Source: Synechococcus sp. BO 8801 (lineage in GTDB: Bacteria; Cyanobacteriota; Cyanobacteriia; PCC-6307; Cyanobiaceae). Taken from it: a DNA stretch of 64,000 nt. The first letter of the stretch is position 1, and each line of letters starts with the position of its first letter. The stretch is taken from positions 19,383 through 83,382 of the forward strand of contig NZ_NQKY01000014.1 of the NCBI RefSeq assembly GCF_002252675.1, in the 5' to 3' direction. Of this stretch, positions 28,135-37,333 are shown piece after piece. The notes beneath the pieces are model-generated. The model saw nothing but the letters and a program-made list of their open reading frames with translations, was not told the DNA's origin and did not search any database. Both the position numbers and the translations under genes were made by a program.

Positions 28135-31100
28135 ATGCCAGCCCTCTTCACAGGCCTGTACAGCCAGAGCTTCGATGCCCTGGCCGCCTCCGGATCCGGG
28201 AACGCCTGGGCGAACGACGTGACGCTGCCGGGGTGGCACCTGTTCCGGCAGCCGGTGGCCGCCCCCGTCGCCCTGGCCACCTACAACGCCGACAGCGGCA
28301 CCGGCAATGCCGGCGCCGTCCTGAGCTACGGGGCGACGGGCAGCGGCGACCGCGCCCTGGGGGGCCTCGGTTCGGGCGGTGCCTTCTTCGGCTCGCCCGC
28401 CAGCGGGTCGGTGGCCGGCTGGTTCGCCCTGGCCCTCAGCAACACCACCGGGGCGGCGATCGCCAGCCTCGATCTCTCCTTCAGCGGCGAGCAGTGGCGC
28501 AACGGCGGCAACACCGCGGCCCACACGATGGAGCTGCAGTGGGGCTTCGGTGCCGGCTTCGAGCAGGTGAGCCTCTGGTCCACGCCGGGGGGCAGTTTCA
28601 ACTGGACCTCGCCGGTGACCGGCAGCACGGCCGGTGCCGTCGATGGCAACGTCGCCGGCCGGGTGGCTGGCGTGGGCGGCAGCCTCGACCTTTCGGCCAC
28701 TCCCTGGGCGGCCAACGCCACCCTCTGGCTGCGCTGGGCGGAGATCAATGATCCCGGCAACGACCACGGCCTGGCCATCGACGATCTGCGTCTGTCGGCG
28801 GCGACGCCGCCGGCGCTGCCCGAGGTCTCGATCGCTGCCATCGACGCGGTGGCGAGCGAATCCGGCGATGGGGCCAGCCTGCGCATCAGCCGCAGCGGCT
28901 CCACCCTGGCGGCCCTGACGGTGCCGATCAGCCTGGCTGCGGGCGCCGGGCTGGCCGAGGCCAGCGACCTCACCAGCCCCCTGCCGGCTTCGGTGCTGAT
29001 CCCGGCGGGGGCGGCCAGCGTTGATCTGGCGATCGCGGTGCTCGATGACGCCCTCGATGAAGGCCCCGAGACCCTGCGCATCGAGCTGGCCGCACCGGCC
29101 GGCCACACGGTTGCCGCCGGGGCGGGCAGCGCCACCGTCACCATCGCCGACAACGACCGCATCAGCCGGATCTCGGCGGTGCAGGGCGACGGCAGCAGCA
29201 GCCCCCTCCTGGCCCAGAGCGTCACCCTCAGCGCCGTGGTGGTGGGCGATTTCCAGGCCACCGGCGAGCTCAGTGGCTTCTTCCTGCAGGAGGAGACCGC
29301 CGACTGGGACACCAGCGCCCTGACCTCCGAGGGGCTCTACGTGGCCTACCCCCTGACGGGCACCAACGTGGATGTGGTGATCGGTGACCGGGTGCGACTC
29401 ACCGGCACGGTGGCCGAGCGCTTCGGCCAGACGGCGATCACCGCCGTCAGCGCCCTGACGGTGGAAGGGCAGGGCCGCCTGGGCGACACCCGCAGGGTCG
29501 ACATTCCCGATCTGCTGGCCCAGCGCAGCAGCGCTCTGGATCTGGAGCCCTACGAGGGCATGTGGGTGCGCTTCCCGGAAACCCTCAGCGTCAACGGTCT
29601 GTTCGGCCAGTTCCGCTTCGGCGAGGTGGAGCTGAGCGCCGGAGGACTGCCGCTCCAGCCCACCAACGTGATGGAGCCGGGGCCGGCGGCCTTCGCCGCC
29701 GAGCAGGCCACGGCCCGCCGCGAGCTGGTGCTCGACGACGGCAGCAACAGCGCCTACCGGCCCGCGGCGGCGGCCACCCCGGCGGCGCCCGTGCGCGACC
29801 AGCTGCTGCGCCGCGGCGACACCATCACCGACGTGGAGGGGGTGCTCGGATTCGACTTCGGCAAGTACCGGCTGCAGCCCACGGCGCCCCTCAGCTTCGA
29901 GGCCGGCAACCCCCGTCCGCCGGCACCGGCGCCGGCCGGGGCGGGGCAGCTGCGCCTGGCCAGCTTCAACGTGCTCAACACCTTCACCACCCTCAACGCC
30001 GGCGGCGCCCTCACGGACACCGGTCTGGCCCCCCGCGGGGCCAACACGGCCGAGGAGCTGGAGCGCCAGCTCAGCAAGCTCACCGCCGCCCTCGTCGGCC
30101 TTCGGGCCGATGTGATCGGCCTGATGGAGCTGGAGAACGACGCCGACGACGCCACCCTGGCCGTGATCGTGGCACGTCTGAACGCCGCCCAGCCCGGTGG
30201 CTCGGGGCGCCTGTACAGCTTCGTGCCCACCGGCCTGATCGGCAGCGACGCCATCAAGGTGGGCCTGATCTACGACAGCCGGGCGGTGGAGCCCACCGGT
30301 CTGGCCCGGGTGCTGGACAGCGCCGGCTTCACCGATCCCCTCGCCACCGGCAGCCCGCTCAACCGGCCGGCCCTGGCCCAGGGCTTCCGGGAACTGGCCA
30401 GCGGCGAGGTGCTGAATGTGGCCGTCAACCACCTCAAGTCGAAGGGCAGCGGCGGTGCCACCGGCCCTGATCTGGACCAGCGGGATGGCCAGTCGGCCTT
30501 CAATGCCACCCGCACCGCCGCCGCCAGCGAACTGGTGCGCTGGATCGGCACCGACCCCACTGGCACCGGTGACAGCGACTGGGTGGTGCTGGGTGACATC
30601 AATGCCTACGCCAAGGAGGACCCGATCCGGGTGCTGGAAGCGGCGGGCTTCCGCAACGCCCTGCCCACCTTCACCGCCGAGCCCCCCTCCAGCTACGCCT
30701 TCTTCAACCCGGTCGACATGAGCGGGGCCCTCGATCACATGCTGATCTCCCCTTCGCTGGTGAGCCAGGCGGTGGCCGCGACTGACTGGAGCATCAACGC
30801 CGCCGAGGGTGCCTTCCGCGATTACAACCTCGACACCAACAGCAACGGCAATGCGGCCTCCCGCGATTTCTTCGCGCCTGATCCGTACCGCACCTCCGAC
30901 CACGACCCCCTGCTGCTGGACCTGGATCTGGGCCGGGCGCTGCCGGCCGGACTCGCCTTCTCCCACGGCGTCGCCTCCGGCGATCCCTATGCCGATTCGG
31001 TGATCCTCTGGACCCGGATCACGCCGCCCGCCGGTTTCGCCGGACTGCTGGACGTGCAGTGGGAGGTGTCCCGCAGCGCCGGTTTCGAGGCCGGCTCGAT

Positions 31101-34100
31101 CGTTGACAGCGGTGTGTTCACCACCAGCGTCGCCCGCGACTGGACCGTGAAGGTGGAGGCCGACGGCCTCAGTGCCGACACCGTGTACCACTACCGCTTC
31201 CGCGCCGGTGCGGCGCAGTCGATGGTGGGGCAGACCAAGACCCTGCCGGTGGGCAGCGGCCCGGTGCGGCTGGCCGTGTTCTCCTGCGCCAACTTCACCG
31301 CCGCCGAGGAATTCCTCGCCTATGGCCGGGCCGCCGCCGTCCACGCGGTGAACCCCTACGACGCCCTGGTGCATGTGGGCGATTACATCTACGAGTACGG
31401 CCCCGGGGGCTTCGGTGAGGCGGAAGATGCCGCCGGCGACCGTGGCTTCCTGCCCAACCGCGAGATCGTCAGCCTCGACGACTACCGGCTCCGCTATGCC
31501 CACTACCACACCGATGTCAATCTTCAGGCGCTGCGGGCCGCGGCGCCGCTGATCGCCATCTGGGACGACCACGAGACCGCCAACGACAGCTGGGCCGGTG
31601 GCGCCCAGAACCACCAGAGCGCCACCGAGGGCGACTGGATCGCCCGGCGGGATGCCGCCCTGAAGGCCTACCACGAGTGGCTGCCGATCCGGGAACCCGG
31701 CCTGCGCCAGAGCGAGGACGGCGCCACCGCCCTCACGCCGCTCACCCAGGGCTACCGCTCCTTCGATTTTGGCGACGTGCTGGCGCTGCACATCCTCGAA
31801 ACCCGTCTCACCGCCCGCGATGAGCAGCTGGAGTACCCCGATGCCGCCGCCGTGCAGGCCCGCATCGGCGCGATCCTCGCCGACCCGGCCCTGGTGGCGG
31901 CCTATGCAAGCCAGCTGGGGCTCACCCCGCCGGCCTCCCCCGCGGCGGTGCCGGCCTTTGCCGCCGCCCTGGTTCCCCGGGTCACCCAAGAATTGGTGCT
32001 GGCCACCGTGCAGCAGGCCTGGGGTGATCCGGGCCGTGATCTGCTCGGCGACGGCCAGATGGCCTGGCTGCAGCAACGGATGGCCGGCTCTTCCGCCGCC
32101 TGGCAGGTGCTGGGCCAGCAGGTGCTGATGCAGTCGATGGCCGTGCCGGCGGAGCTGCTGCTGGATGCCGGCAACCCCGCCCTGCTCGACAAGTACGCCG
32201 CCCCGCTGCAGAAACTCGCCACCGGGACCCCCTTCAACCAGCTGAGCCCGGCGGAGCAAGCCCTGTTCGCCGAGGCCGGCAAGATCCCCTACAACCTCGA
32301 CGCCTGGGATGGCTACGGGGTGGAGCGGGAAACGATCCTGCAGAGCGCCCTGGCCCTGGGCAAGCGGCTGATCAGCCTGGCCGGCGACACCCACAACGCC
32401 TGGGCCGGCGTGCTCGACACGATGACGGCGGGCACCCGCCCCGCCGGCAGCCTGGCCGGCCTGGAGTTCGCCACCCCCGGGGTCACCTCGCCGGGGCTGG
32501 AGAAGTATCTCCCCGGCGCCGATGCCTACATCCGGGCGAACTACCCCGCCGTCGATGGTCTCGATGGTCTGTTCATGGGTTACATCAACGGGCTGGCCTA
32601 CGCCGACGTGAACCGGCGCGGCTTCCTCGATCTCACCATCACCACTGACAAGGTCGACGGTGCCTTCCACCTGCTCTCCGGCACCGACCCGATCACCAAC
32701 CAGCCGGCCTGGGCCATCGAGACGGTGACCGGTGCGGCCGACCTCAGCCTGACGCTGGCGCCCGAGCGGGGCGGCCCGATCCTCTGGCAGACCGGCTGGA
32801 AGGAACTCGATCTGGTCTTCGGCGCCGCGGTGGACAGCAGCGGCAACGTCCTGCTGCTGGACCCGGCCGCCTACGGGGCCGTGCCCGAGCAGGGCATCCA
32901 GCTCGCCAACGTGACGGTGATCGGCTCAGAGGCGCCGGACAGCGTCTATGTGGGTGTGGGCTCCCGCATCGAGGGCCGGGGCGGCAGCGACCAGTTCTTC
33001 AACACTGAAAGCCTGGGCGGCAACGTCCTGGTGGGCGGCGGCGGCGGTGATCAGTTCTTCCTGGGCCAGGCCAGGGATGTGGCCATCGGCGGCCGCCTGA
33101 TCGATCCTGCCGCCACCCCTGGGCTGGCGCCCGCCACGGCCCTGGCGGACCGCGAGGCGGATCAGTTCCTGATCGACAGCTCCGCCGCCGTGGCGATGGC
33201 CGCGCCCCTGCGGATCAACGACTTCGAAGTGGGCCGGGACACGGCCTTCATCGATGGCCAGCAGCTCCAGGGCAGCTGGGGCCAGATCAGGCAGGCCCTG
33301 GCTGCGGCCGGCATCCAGGCCAATGCGGCGCCGGACCTGGCCACGCCATCGACCCCTCCGGGCCTCACCGTGATTCCCGGTGTCCAGGTGCTTCAGAACC
33401 TGGGCCCCCTCGGCATCGATGCCGATGGCGACAGCCTGCAGCTGGTGGTCCTCGAGGGCCCCGACTGGATCCGTGCCGACCGCACGACCCTCAGCCTCAC
33501 GGCCCCCGCCGGCTTCGGCCCCGCCGACCTGGCCAGCCTCAACCTGCGTCTGGGCTTCTTCGATGGAACGGCGATCACGGCCTTCACGCCGGCGCTGACG
33601 ATCGCTGCCGTCCCCCCTTCCGATCCCGGCAACCCGGTTGTGGTGGTCATCACGCCCGGAGGCGATGCCGAAGCGATTGCCGTCAACATCACCGGCGGGA
33701 ACTTCCAGGCCGACCGCCCCTTCCAGGTGGTTCCGACGCCGGCCCCTGCCGTTGGCCTCGGCGACAGTGCCGTTGATTTCGGCATCGATCTGGACCCGGG
33801 GCTGGAGCGGGCGACGGTCAGCTTCGAGCTCGCTGCCCTGACCGTCGGGGCCCCGTTCGCCGACACCCCGTCCAGCCGCTGGGTTGCCGTCTCCAGCGAC
33901 GCGGATTCCGGCGTGACCACACCGCTGACCTACAACCCACGCCAGGGCGGCGGTGCCCGTTTCTATGACCTCGACGCCGATGGCGCCGCGGAGTTCCTGC
34001 ACCTCTCCCTGGCCGATGGCGGCCCCGGTGATCAGGGGCCGGCGGCCGATGGCGAGATCCTGCAGTCGGTGACGGCCGGGACGGTGGATCTGGCGCCCGT

Positions 34101-35061
34101 CTTCCGGCGCGTCGATCCACTCACCCTCACGGTGGCGGACCCGTCCAAAGGCAACGCGGCGGCCAGTCTCGTGCTGCGGGCCACCCTGTCCGGCCGGCCG
34201 GCCAGCTCCAACCAGATCGGCTACGTGGTGCTCGAGGCCAGCGAGCTGGCCAGCGCCGACACCCTTCTGGCGGATCTGGCCGCCATCCGCTCCCGCGCCC
34301 AGACCCTGTTCTCCACCCTGGAGAGCAGCGACGTCACCCTGGCGGCGGGCACCAGCTTCGATCGCGAGATCCTGCTGGTCAACGGCCAGTCGGTGCGCTT
34401 CTTCGAGGTGGTCGATGCCAGTCTCGCGGACCTCACGAGTGCCGCCGACACGCGTCTGCGTTTCTTCAGCCCCGCCGCCCCGGCCAGTTCGAACCGTTCG
34501 GTGGGTTTCGCCTCCCCCAGCGGCGTGACCATGGCCCTCGATCTGCTCGACACCGACCAGGGGCTCGATGCGCTGATCGGTCAGGAGCAGGGCCTGGCCC
34601 CGGTCCTGGATTTCACCGCCTTCTCCGCCGCCCAGGCGGTCGAGGGCACCGTGGTGCTCAGCCGGGAAGCCGACTTCGATGCCATCACCGGCTTCTACCG
34701 CGCCCTCGATGCCCAGGGCACCGTGCGCGATGCCGCCGGCAACCTGGTGCGTCCCGGAGAGGCGAACTACCGCCAAGCCGCCCTGCGCGCCGACAACCTC
34801 GTCACCGAACTCCAGGGGCTGCGGGTGGGCGATAACCAGTCCAGCGCCGCGTCGGTCACCATCTCGGAATCCACCTTCCTGGCACCCTTTGCCCAGGTGA
34901 GGGGCCGCACCTTCTTTGCCTATGCCGGAGCCAATGCCGACGGCATCAGCCACTTCCGGACATTGGGAACCAACCTGTTCGGCCTGGAGGACACATTCGG
35001 TGGTGGTGACCGCGATTTCGACGACCACGTGATTGGCTTCAACTTCAACCAGCTGGTCTGA
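28135..35061 (+). CDS. Giant exported ExeM-type nuclease / PhoD-type phosphatase fusion
   Basis: 2308 aa from the ATG at 28135 (an earlier in-frame start adds 14 basic residues). Domains in order: a jelly-roll-like region (about 1-225); a Calx-beta domain (about 231-343, ending TVTIADNDR); an OB-fold leader of the ExeM/NucH type (about 344-440); a DNase I-like endonuclease (about 605-921) with all expected motifs, SFNVLN, ELEND, NHLKSKG, GDINAY and TSDHDP; a PhoD alkaline phosphatase/phosphodiesterase (about 940-1545; FSHGVASGDPYADSVILWTR, GDYIYEYG, WDDHETANDSW, LAGDTHNAW); RTX-like glycine-rich repeats (about 1615-1665); and a C-terminal DUF4114 domain (FGGGDRDFDDHVIGFNF). No signal peptide. 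It could cut extracellular DNA or RNA and release phosphate in a single chain. RTX/DUF4114 ends fit type I secretion. Confidence 0.85.
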   Translation: MPALFTGLYSQSFDALAASGSGNAWANDVTLPGWHLFRQPVAAPVALATYNADSGTGNAGAVLSYGATGSGDRALGGLGSGGAFFGSPASGSVAGWFALALSNTTGAAIASLDLSFSGEQWRNGGNTAAHTMELQWGFGAGFEQVSLWSTPGGSFNWTSPVTGSTAGAVDGNVAGRVAGVGGSLDLSATPWAANATLWLRWAEINDPGNDHGLAIDDLRLSAATPPALPEVSIAAIDAVASESGDGASLRISRSGSTLAALTVPISLAAGAGLAEASDLTSPLPASVLIPAGAASVDLAIAVLDDALDEGPETLRIELAAPAGHTVAAGAGSATVTIADNDRISRISAVQGDGSSSPLLAQSVTLSAVVVGDFQATGELSGFFLQEETADWDTSALTSEGLYVAYPLTGTNVDVVIGDRVRLTGTVAERFGQTAITAVSALTVEGQGRLGDTRRVDIPDLLAQRSSALDLEPYEGMWVRFPETLSVNGLFGQFRFGEVELSAGGLPLQPTNVMEPGPAAFAAEQATARRELVLDDGSNSAYRPAAAATPAAPVRDQLLRRGDTITDVEGVLGFDFGKYRLQPTAPLSFEAGNPRPPAPAPAGAGQLRLASFNVLNTFTTLNAGGALTDTGLAPRGANTAEELERQLSKLTAALVGLRADVIGLMELENDADDATLAVIVARLNAAQPGGSGRLYSFVPTGLIGSDAIKVGLIYDSRAVEPTGLARVLDSAGFTDPLATGSPLNRPALAQGFRELASGEVLNVAVNHLKSKGSGGATGPDLDQRDGQSAFNATRTAAASELVRWIGTDPTGTGDSDWVVLGDINAYAKEDPIRVLEAAGFRNALPTFTAEPPSSYAFFNPVDMSGALDHMLISPSLVSQAVAATDWSINAAEGAFRDYNLDTNSNGNAASRDFFAPDPYRTSDHDPLLLDLDLGRALPAGLAFSHGVASGDPYADSVILWTRITPPAGFAGLLDVQWEVSRSAGFEAGSIVDSGVFTTSVARDWTVKVEADGLSADTVYHYRFRAGAAQSMVGQTKTLPVGSGPVRLAVFSCANFTAAEEFLAYGRAAAVHAVNPYDALVHVGDYIYEYGPGGFGEAEDAAGDRGFLPNREIVSLDDYRLRYAHYHTDVNLQALRAAAPLIAIWDDHETANDSWAGGAQNHQSATEGDWIARRDAALKAYHEWLPIREPGLRQSEDGATALTPLTQGYRSFDFGDVLALHILETRLTARDEQLEYPDAAAVQARIGAILADPALVAAYASQLGLTPPASPAAVPAFAAALVPRVTQELVLATVQQAWGDPGRDLLGDGQMAWLQQRMAGSSAAWQVLGQQVLMQSMAVPAELLLDAGNPALLDKYAAPLQKLATGTPFNQLSPAEQALFAEAGKIPYNLDAWDGYGVERETILQSALALGKRLISLAGDTHNAWAGVLDTMTAGTRPAGSLAGLEFATPGVTSPGLEKYLPGADAYIRANYPAVDGLDGLFMGYINGLAYADVNRRGFLDLTITTDKVDGAFHLLSGTDPITNQPAWAIETVTGAADLSLTLAPERGGPILWQTGWKELDLVFGAAVDSSGNVLLLDPAAYGAVPEQGIQLANVTVIGSEAPDSVYVGVGSRIEGRGGSDQFFNTESLGGNVLVGGGGGDQFFLGQARDVAIGGRLIDPAATPGLAPATALADREADQFLIDSSAAVAMAAPLRINDFEVGRDTAFIDGQQLQGSWGQIRQALAAAGIQANAAPDLATPSTPPGLTVIPGVQVLQNLGPLGIDADGDSLQLVVLEGPDWIRADRTTLSLTAPAGFGPADLASLNLRLGFFDGTAITAFTPALTIAAVPPSDPGNPVVVVITPGGDAEAIAVNITGGNFQADRPFQVVPTPAPAVGLGDSAVDFGIDLDPGLERATVSFELAALTVGAPFADTPSSRWVAVSSDADSGVTTPLTYNPRQGGGARFYDLDADGAAEFLHLSLADGGPGDQGPAADGEILQSVTAGTVDLAPVFRRVDPLTLTVADPSKGNAAASLVLRATLSGRPASSNQIGYVVLEASELASADTLLADLAAIRSRAQTLFSTLESSDVTLAAGTSFDREILLVNGQSVRFFEVVDASLADLTSAADTRLRFFSPAAPASSNRSVGFASPSGVTMALDLLDTDQGLDALIGQEQGLAPVLDFTAFSAAQAVEGTVVLSREADFDAITGFYRALDAQGTVRDAAGNLVRPGEANYRQAALRADNLVTELQGLRVGDNQSSAASVTISESTFLAPFAQVRGRTFFAYAGANADGISHFRTLGTNLFGLEDTFGGGDRDFDDHVIGFNFNQLV

Positions 35062-35128
35062 GTCCGTCGCTGCAGGGTGTGGATGGCCGCATTTTTGCCT
35101 GCTACGCTCTTGCGGTTGCCGGCTGGAA

Positions 35129-36382
35129 ATGCAAATAAAGTCCCAGGATCTTCCGGGCTTGTTCAAAAAGAGTTGCCTGCCATTACTGCTTGTCATTGCC
35201 ATCGTCGTCTCGTTTGCCGGGATCCTGAGTCAGAGCGGCCAGGTGTCCGAATGGCCCATGGACCAGTCCTTTGTGACGAGGGCAGATCTGCGCCTTGAGC
35301 GACTGCCGACGGGCTGGGTCTTTCAATATCCCCGCTTCAAGTGGTCCGGCGGGGTGTCCGCCAGCCTGCTGATCGGCCTCTACAAGTTGGTTGTCTCTCC
35401 AGCTCCGGAGACACTCAACTGGCACGCCAAGTGCATCACCACTCTGTTGTTTCTGGGATCATCATTTTCCCTTTGTCGGCTGTTCATTCGTCACTGGATC
35501 TTCCAGGCTCTGGCCTTCTCCGTCATCGCCAGTTCCGGCCTTCAGTTCGCTGAGCCTTCCAGTGACATCATCGCGGCGGCATTCTTCGCCTTTTTCATGC
35601 TGTCCGTGCGGTTGGGGTGGCCACGGCTGATTTCCTCTGGCCTACTGGTCCTGTTTGGGCTCTCCAAGATCCAGTTGCTCCTCTGCTCCCTGGGGGTGGG
35701 TGCTGTCTGGTATTGGTGGGATTTCCGTGAGAACCGGATGCGATGGCAGGTCCCGCTGGGGATGGCCTTCTGGCTGGTGTTGCTGATGGCTCCCGGTTTC
35801 AGGCTCTATGGGATGGACATGGTCAGGACGGTCAAGGGACTGCGAACCTTTGCCTCATCCTATGTGTTCATGTTCAGTCCCCATCAGTTTTCTTCTGGCT
35901 CCGAATCGCTGGCTGCCAACTCCGCGAATTGGCAGGATGTGATGCGTACGGTGTTCCCGGGGGCTCGCACCGTGAGCGAGGTGATGCTTCGCTATCCCAA
36001 GAAGTATCTTGATTTTGTATTGGTGGCTGGCGGCTTCGGCGTGGTTTCCGTGTTGCAGACGATGGGATTGATGCTGATCCCCTTTTTCCGGGCGTTGCGC
36101 CTTGGGGTCTTCCCTGCAGCCACCCGGCTGAGCCTGAGGTTTCTCGGTGCGGCGGCTTTCCTTGCCCTGACGCCGCCGCTGCTGTTGCGATTCATCAGTC
36201 CTCGCTATCTCGCCGTGGTCTTCATTCCGCTGGTGGTACTGTCCGCCGCGGCTGCCGGAGCCCCCCAGGCGCCACGGTCCCTGAAGATCACGTTTCTGAT
36301 CTGTTCGTTGCTGACCCTTGTGCTGAACCTGGCCGTGTTCAGCGAGCGCCTCATCGAGTCACCACTGATGCCCTTTGGTTGA
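35129..36382 (+). CDS. Polytopic membrane protein, possibly glycosyltransferase-like
   Basis: 417 aa from the ATG at 35129; the longer frame overlaps the end of the preceding gene and lacks support. It has about ten hydrophobic segments (first at residues 14-32) and a polar N-terminal loop with WPMDQSFVTRADLRLERLPTG, an arrangement like lipid-linked sugar (GT39/GT-C type) transferases, but I see no decisive motif. GC is about 57% in lines counted by hand, well below its neighbours. It lies 67 bp after the nuclease-phosphatase gene and ends before the bidirectional-looking terminator of psaL. It may have been acquired together with the phosphatase cluster. Confidence 0.65.
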   Translation: MQIKSQDLPGLFKKSCLPLLLVIAIVVSFAGILSQSGQVSEWPMDQSFVTRADLRLERLPTGWVFQYPRFKWSGGVSASLLIGLYKLVVSPAPETLNWHAKCITTLLFLGSSFSLCRLFIRHWIFQALAFSVIASSGLQFAEPSSDIIAAAFFAFFMLSVRLGWPRLISSGLLVLFGLSKIQLLLCSLGVGAVWYWWDFRENRMRWQVPLGMAFWLVLLMAPGFRLYGMDMVRTVKGLRTFASSYVFMFSPHQFSSGSESLAANSANWQDVMRTVFPGARTVSEVMLRYPKKYLDFVLVAGGFGVVSVLQTMGLMLIPFFRALRLGVFPAATRLSLRFLGAAAFLALTPPLLLRFISPRYLAVVFIPLVVLSAAAAGAPQAPRSLKITFLICSLLTLVLNLAVFSERLIESPLMPFG

Positions 36383-36454
36383 GGGCACGGCACCGGGCGG
36401 CAGCCGGATCGATCGGGGGCAGCCACGGCGATCGCTGTCAGGCGCTGAACCATG

Positions 36455-36479
36455 AAAAAGCCCTGCCGAGGCAGGGCTT
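36455..36479 (-). terminator. Intrinsic terminator of psaI-psaL
   Basis: On the minus strand AAGCCCTGC pairs with GCAGGGCTT around a 4-nt loop and is followed by TTTTTCATGG, the classic intrinsic terminator shape. It lies 62 bp after the psaL stop. The stem would also be made by transcripts of the plus-strand membrane gene, but no T tract follows in that direction. Confidence 0.88.
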
Positions 36480-36540
36480 GAAGGAAAGGATTGGAGGACC
36501 ATCCCAGGGTTGACCCGGGGATGGCTGACCATCGCGGAAC

Positions 36541-37032
36541 TCAGCCGACGCTCCAGACGCCACCGGCGATGTTGGCCAGGGGCGATTGGATGGCGGTGCT
36601 GCAGAGGAACCAGGCGAAGGCGGCGCCACCGCAGCCACCCAGCCAGAAACCGCTGGCGAATTCCGCCCAGCCGGCTTTGGTGAACAGGTCGGCCGGGGGG
36701 TTGTCGATGGTGGCGTCGGGGGGCTGGACGTTGGGACCGCTGCCGGCGGTGCCGTAGATCGACAGGCAGATGGTGAGGATCGACACCAGGCCGATGGCGG
36801 CGAGCAGGCCGGCGGTGCTGGCGAACTCAGTGGCGCGCAGGGGGCCGGTGTAGGCGAAGGGGCCGTAGAGCAGGTAGCCGTGGGCCATGCCCACCTCGAG
36901 ACCGCGACGGTTGGGCGAGAGGGACGGGCGGTAGGCCGGCAGGGCGTTCAGGAAGGCCTTGGTGAAGTAGCTGCTGTTGACGGGGGTGGCCAGATTGCCG
37001 ACGGTCGGGTCGGCCACGGGGGTCACGGTCAT
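36541..37032 (-). CDS. psaL: Photosystem I reaction centre subunit XI
   Basis: A 163-aa PsaL, the subunit at the trimer centre of cyanobacterial PSI. The N-terminal stromal part contains the conserved NLATPVNSS and [29 protein letters not shown]; three transmembrane helices follow (about 75-97, 125-150 and the C-terminal hydrophobic stretch). The C-terminus is short, as in trimer-forming cyanobacterial PsaL. It follows psaI by 76 bp and ends at an intrinsic terminator. Confidence 0.97.
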   Translation of the reverse strand: MTVTPVADPTVGNLATPVNSSYFTKAFLNALPAYRPSLSPNRRGLEVGMAHGYLLYGPFAYTGPLRATEFASTAGLLAAIGLVSILTICLSIYGTAGSGPNVQPPDATIDNPPADLFTKAGWAEFASGFWLGGCGGAAFAWFLCSTAIQSPLANIAGGVWSVG

Positions 37033-37038
37033 GGGAAG

Positions 37039-37079
37039 CGGATCGGGGGGTCGGCGGATCGGGGGTCGTCGGATCAGGA
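37039..37079. repeat. Short tandem repeats in the psaI-psaL spacer
   Basis: Two and a half copies of a 15-16-bp unit, CGGATCGGGGGTCG with small changes, at 37039, 37055 and 37070. They occupy most of the 76-bp gap between psaI and psaL and lie in the transcribed leader of psaL. Probably replication slippage; an effect on psaL translation cannot be judged. Confidence 0.5.
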
Positions 37080-37108
37080 GGCGAATGACGCTGGGGCCGG
37101 AGCCGGCG

Positions 37109-37225
37109 TCAGTCGGTCGCCTCGATCACGTTGAACAGCAGGGCCATGGCCACCGCCGCGCCGAGGATTCCCACCAGGGGAACCATCACGGACGGCATCC
37201 AGGCAACGGCAAATTCACCAGTCAT
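37109..37225 (-). CDS. psaI: Photosystem I reaction centre subunit VIII
   Basis: A 38-aa single-helix protein, [20 protein letters not shown] followed by [18 protein letters not shown], matching PsaI in length and in the LP.I..P..G......LF..IE pattern. PsaI sits beside PsaL and stabilises its insertion and PSI trimers. The psaI-psaL order on one strand is the arrangement seen in marine picocyanobacteria. The promoter must lie in 37226-37333, where I see only a weak TACAGT. Confidence 0.92.
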   Translation of the reverse strand: MTGEFAVAWMPSVMVPLVGILGAAVAMALLFNVIEATD

Positions 37226-37333
37226 GGCTTGGGCCAATAGGAACCGCCGGTACTGTAAGGACCCCTTCCTGCCTGGCTTCTCAGGCGAGCGGGGGTGACA
37301 TAAAAGTTCAGCCGCCGCCCCCAGCCGCCCTGC

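Noticed and set aside
27682..32670. A 1662-aa minus-strand open frame opposite the phosphatase genes
   Set aside because: Same reason: it crosses two real genes and their gap, and its sequence is repetitive without motifs.
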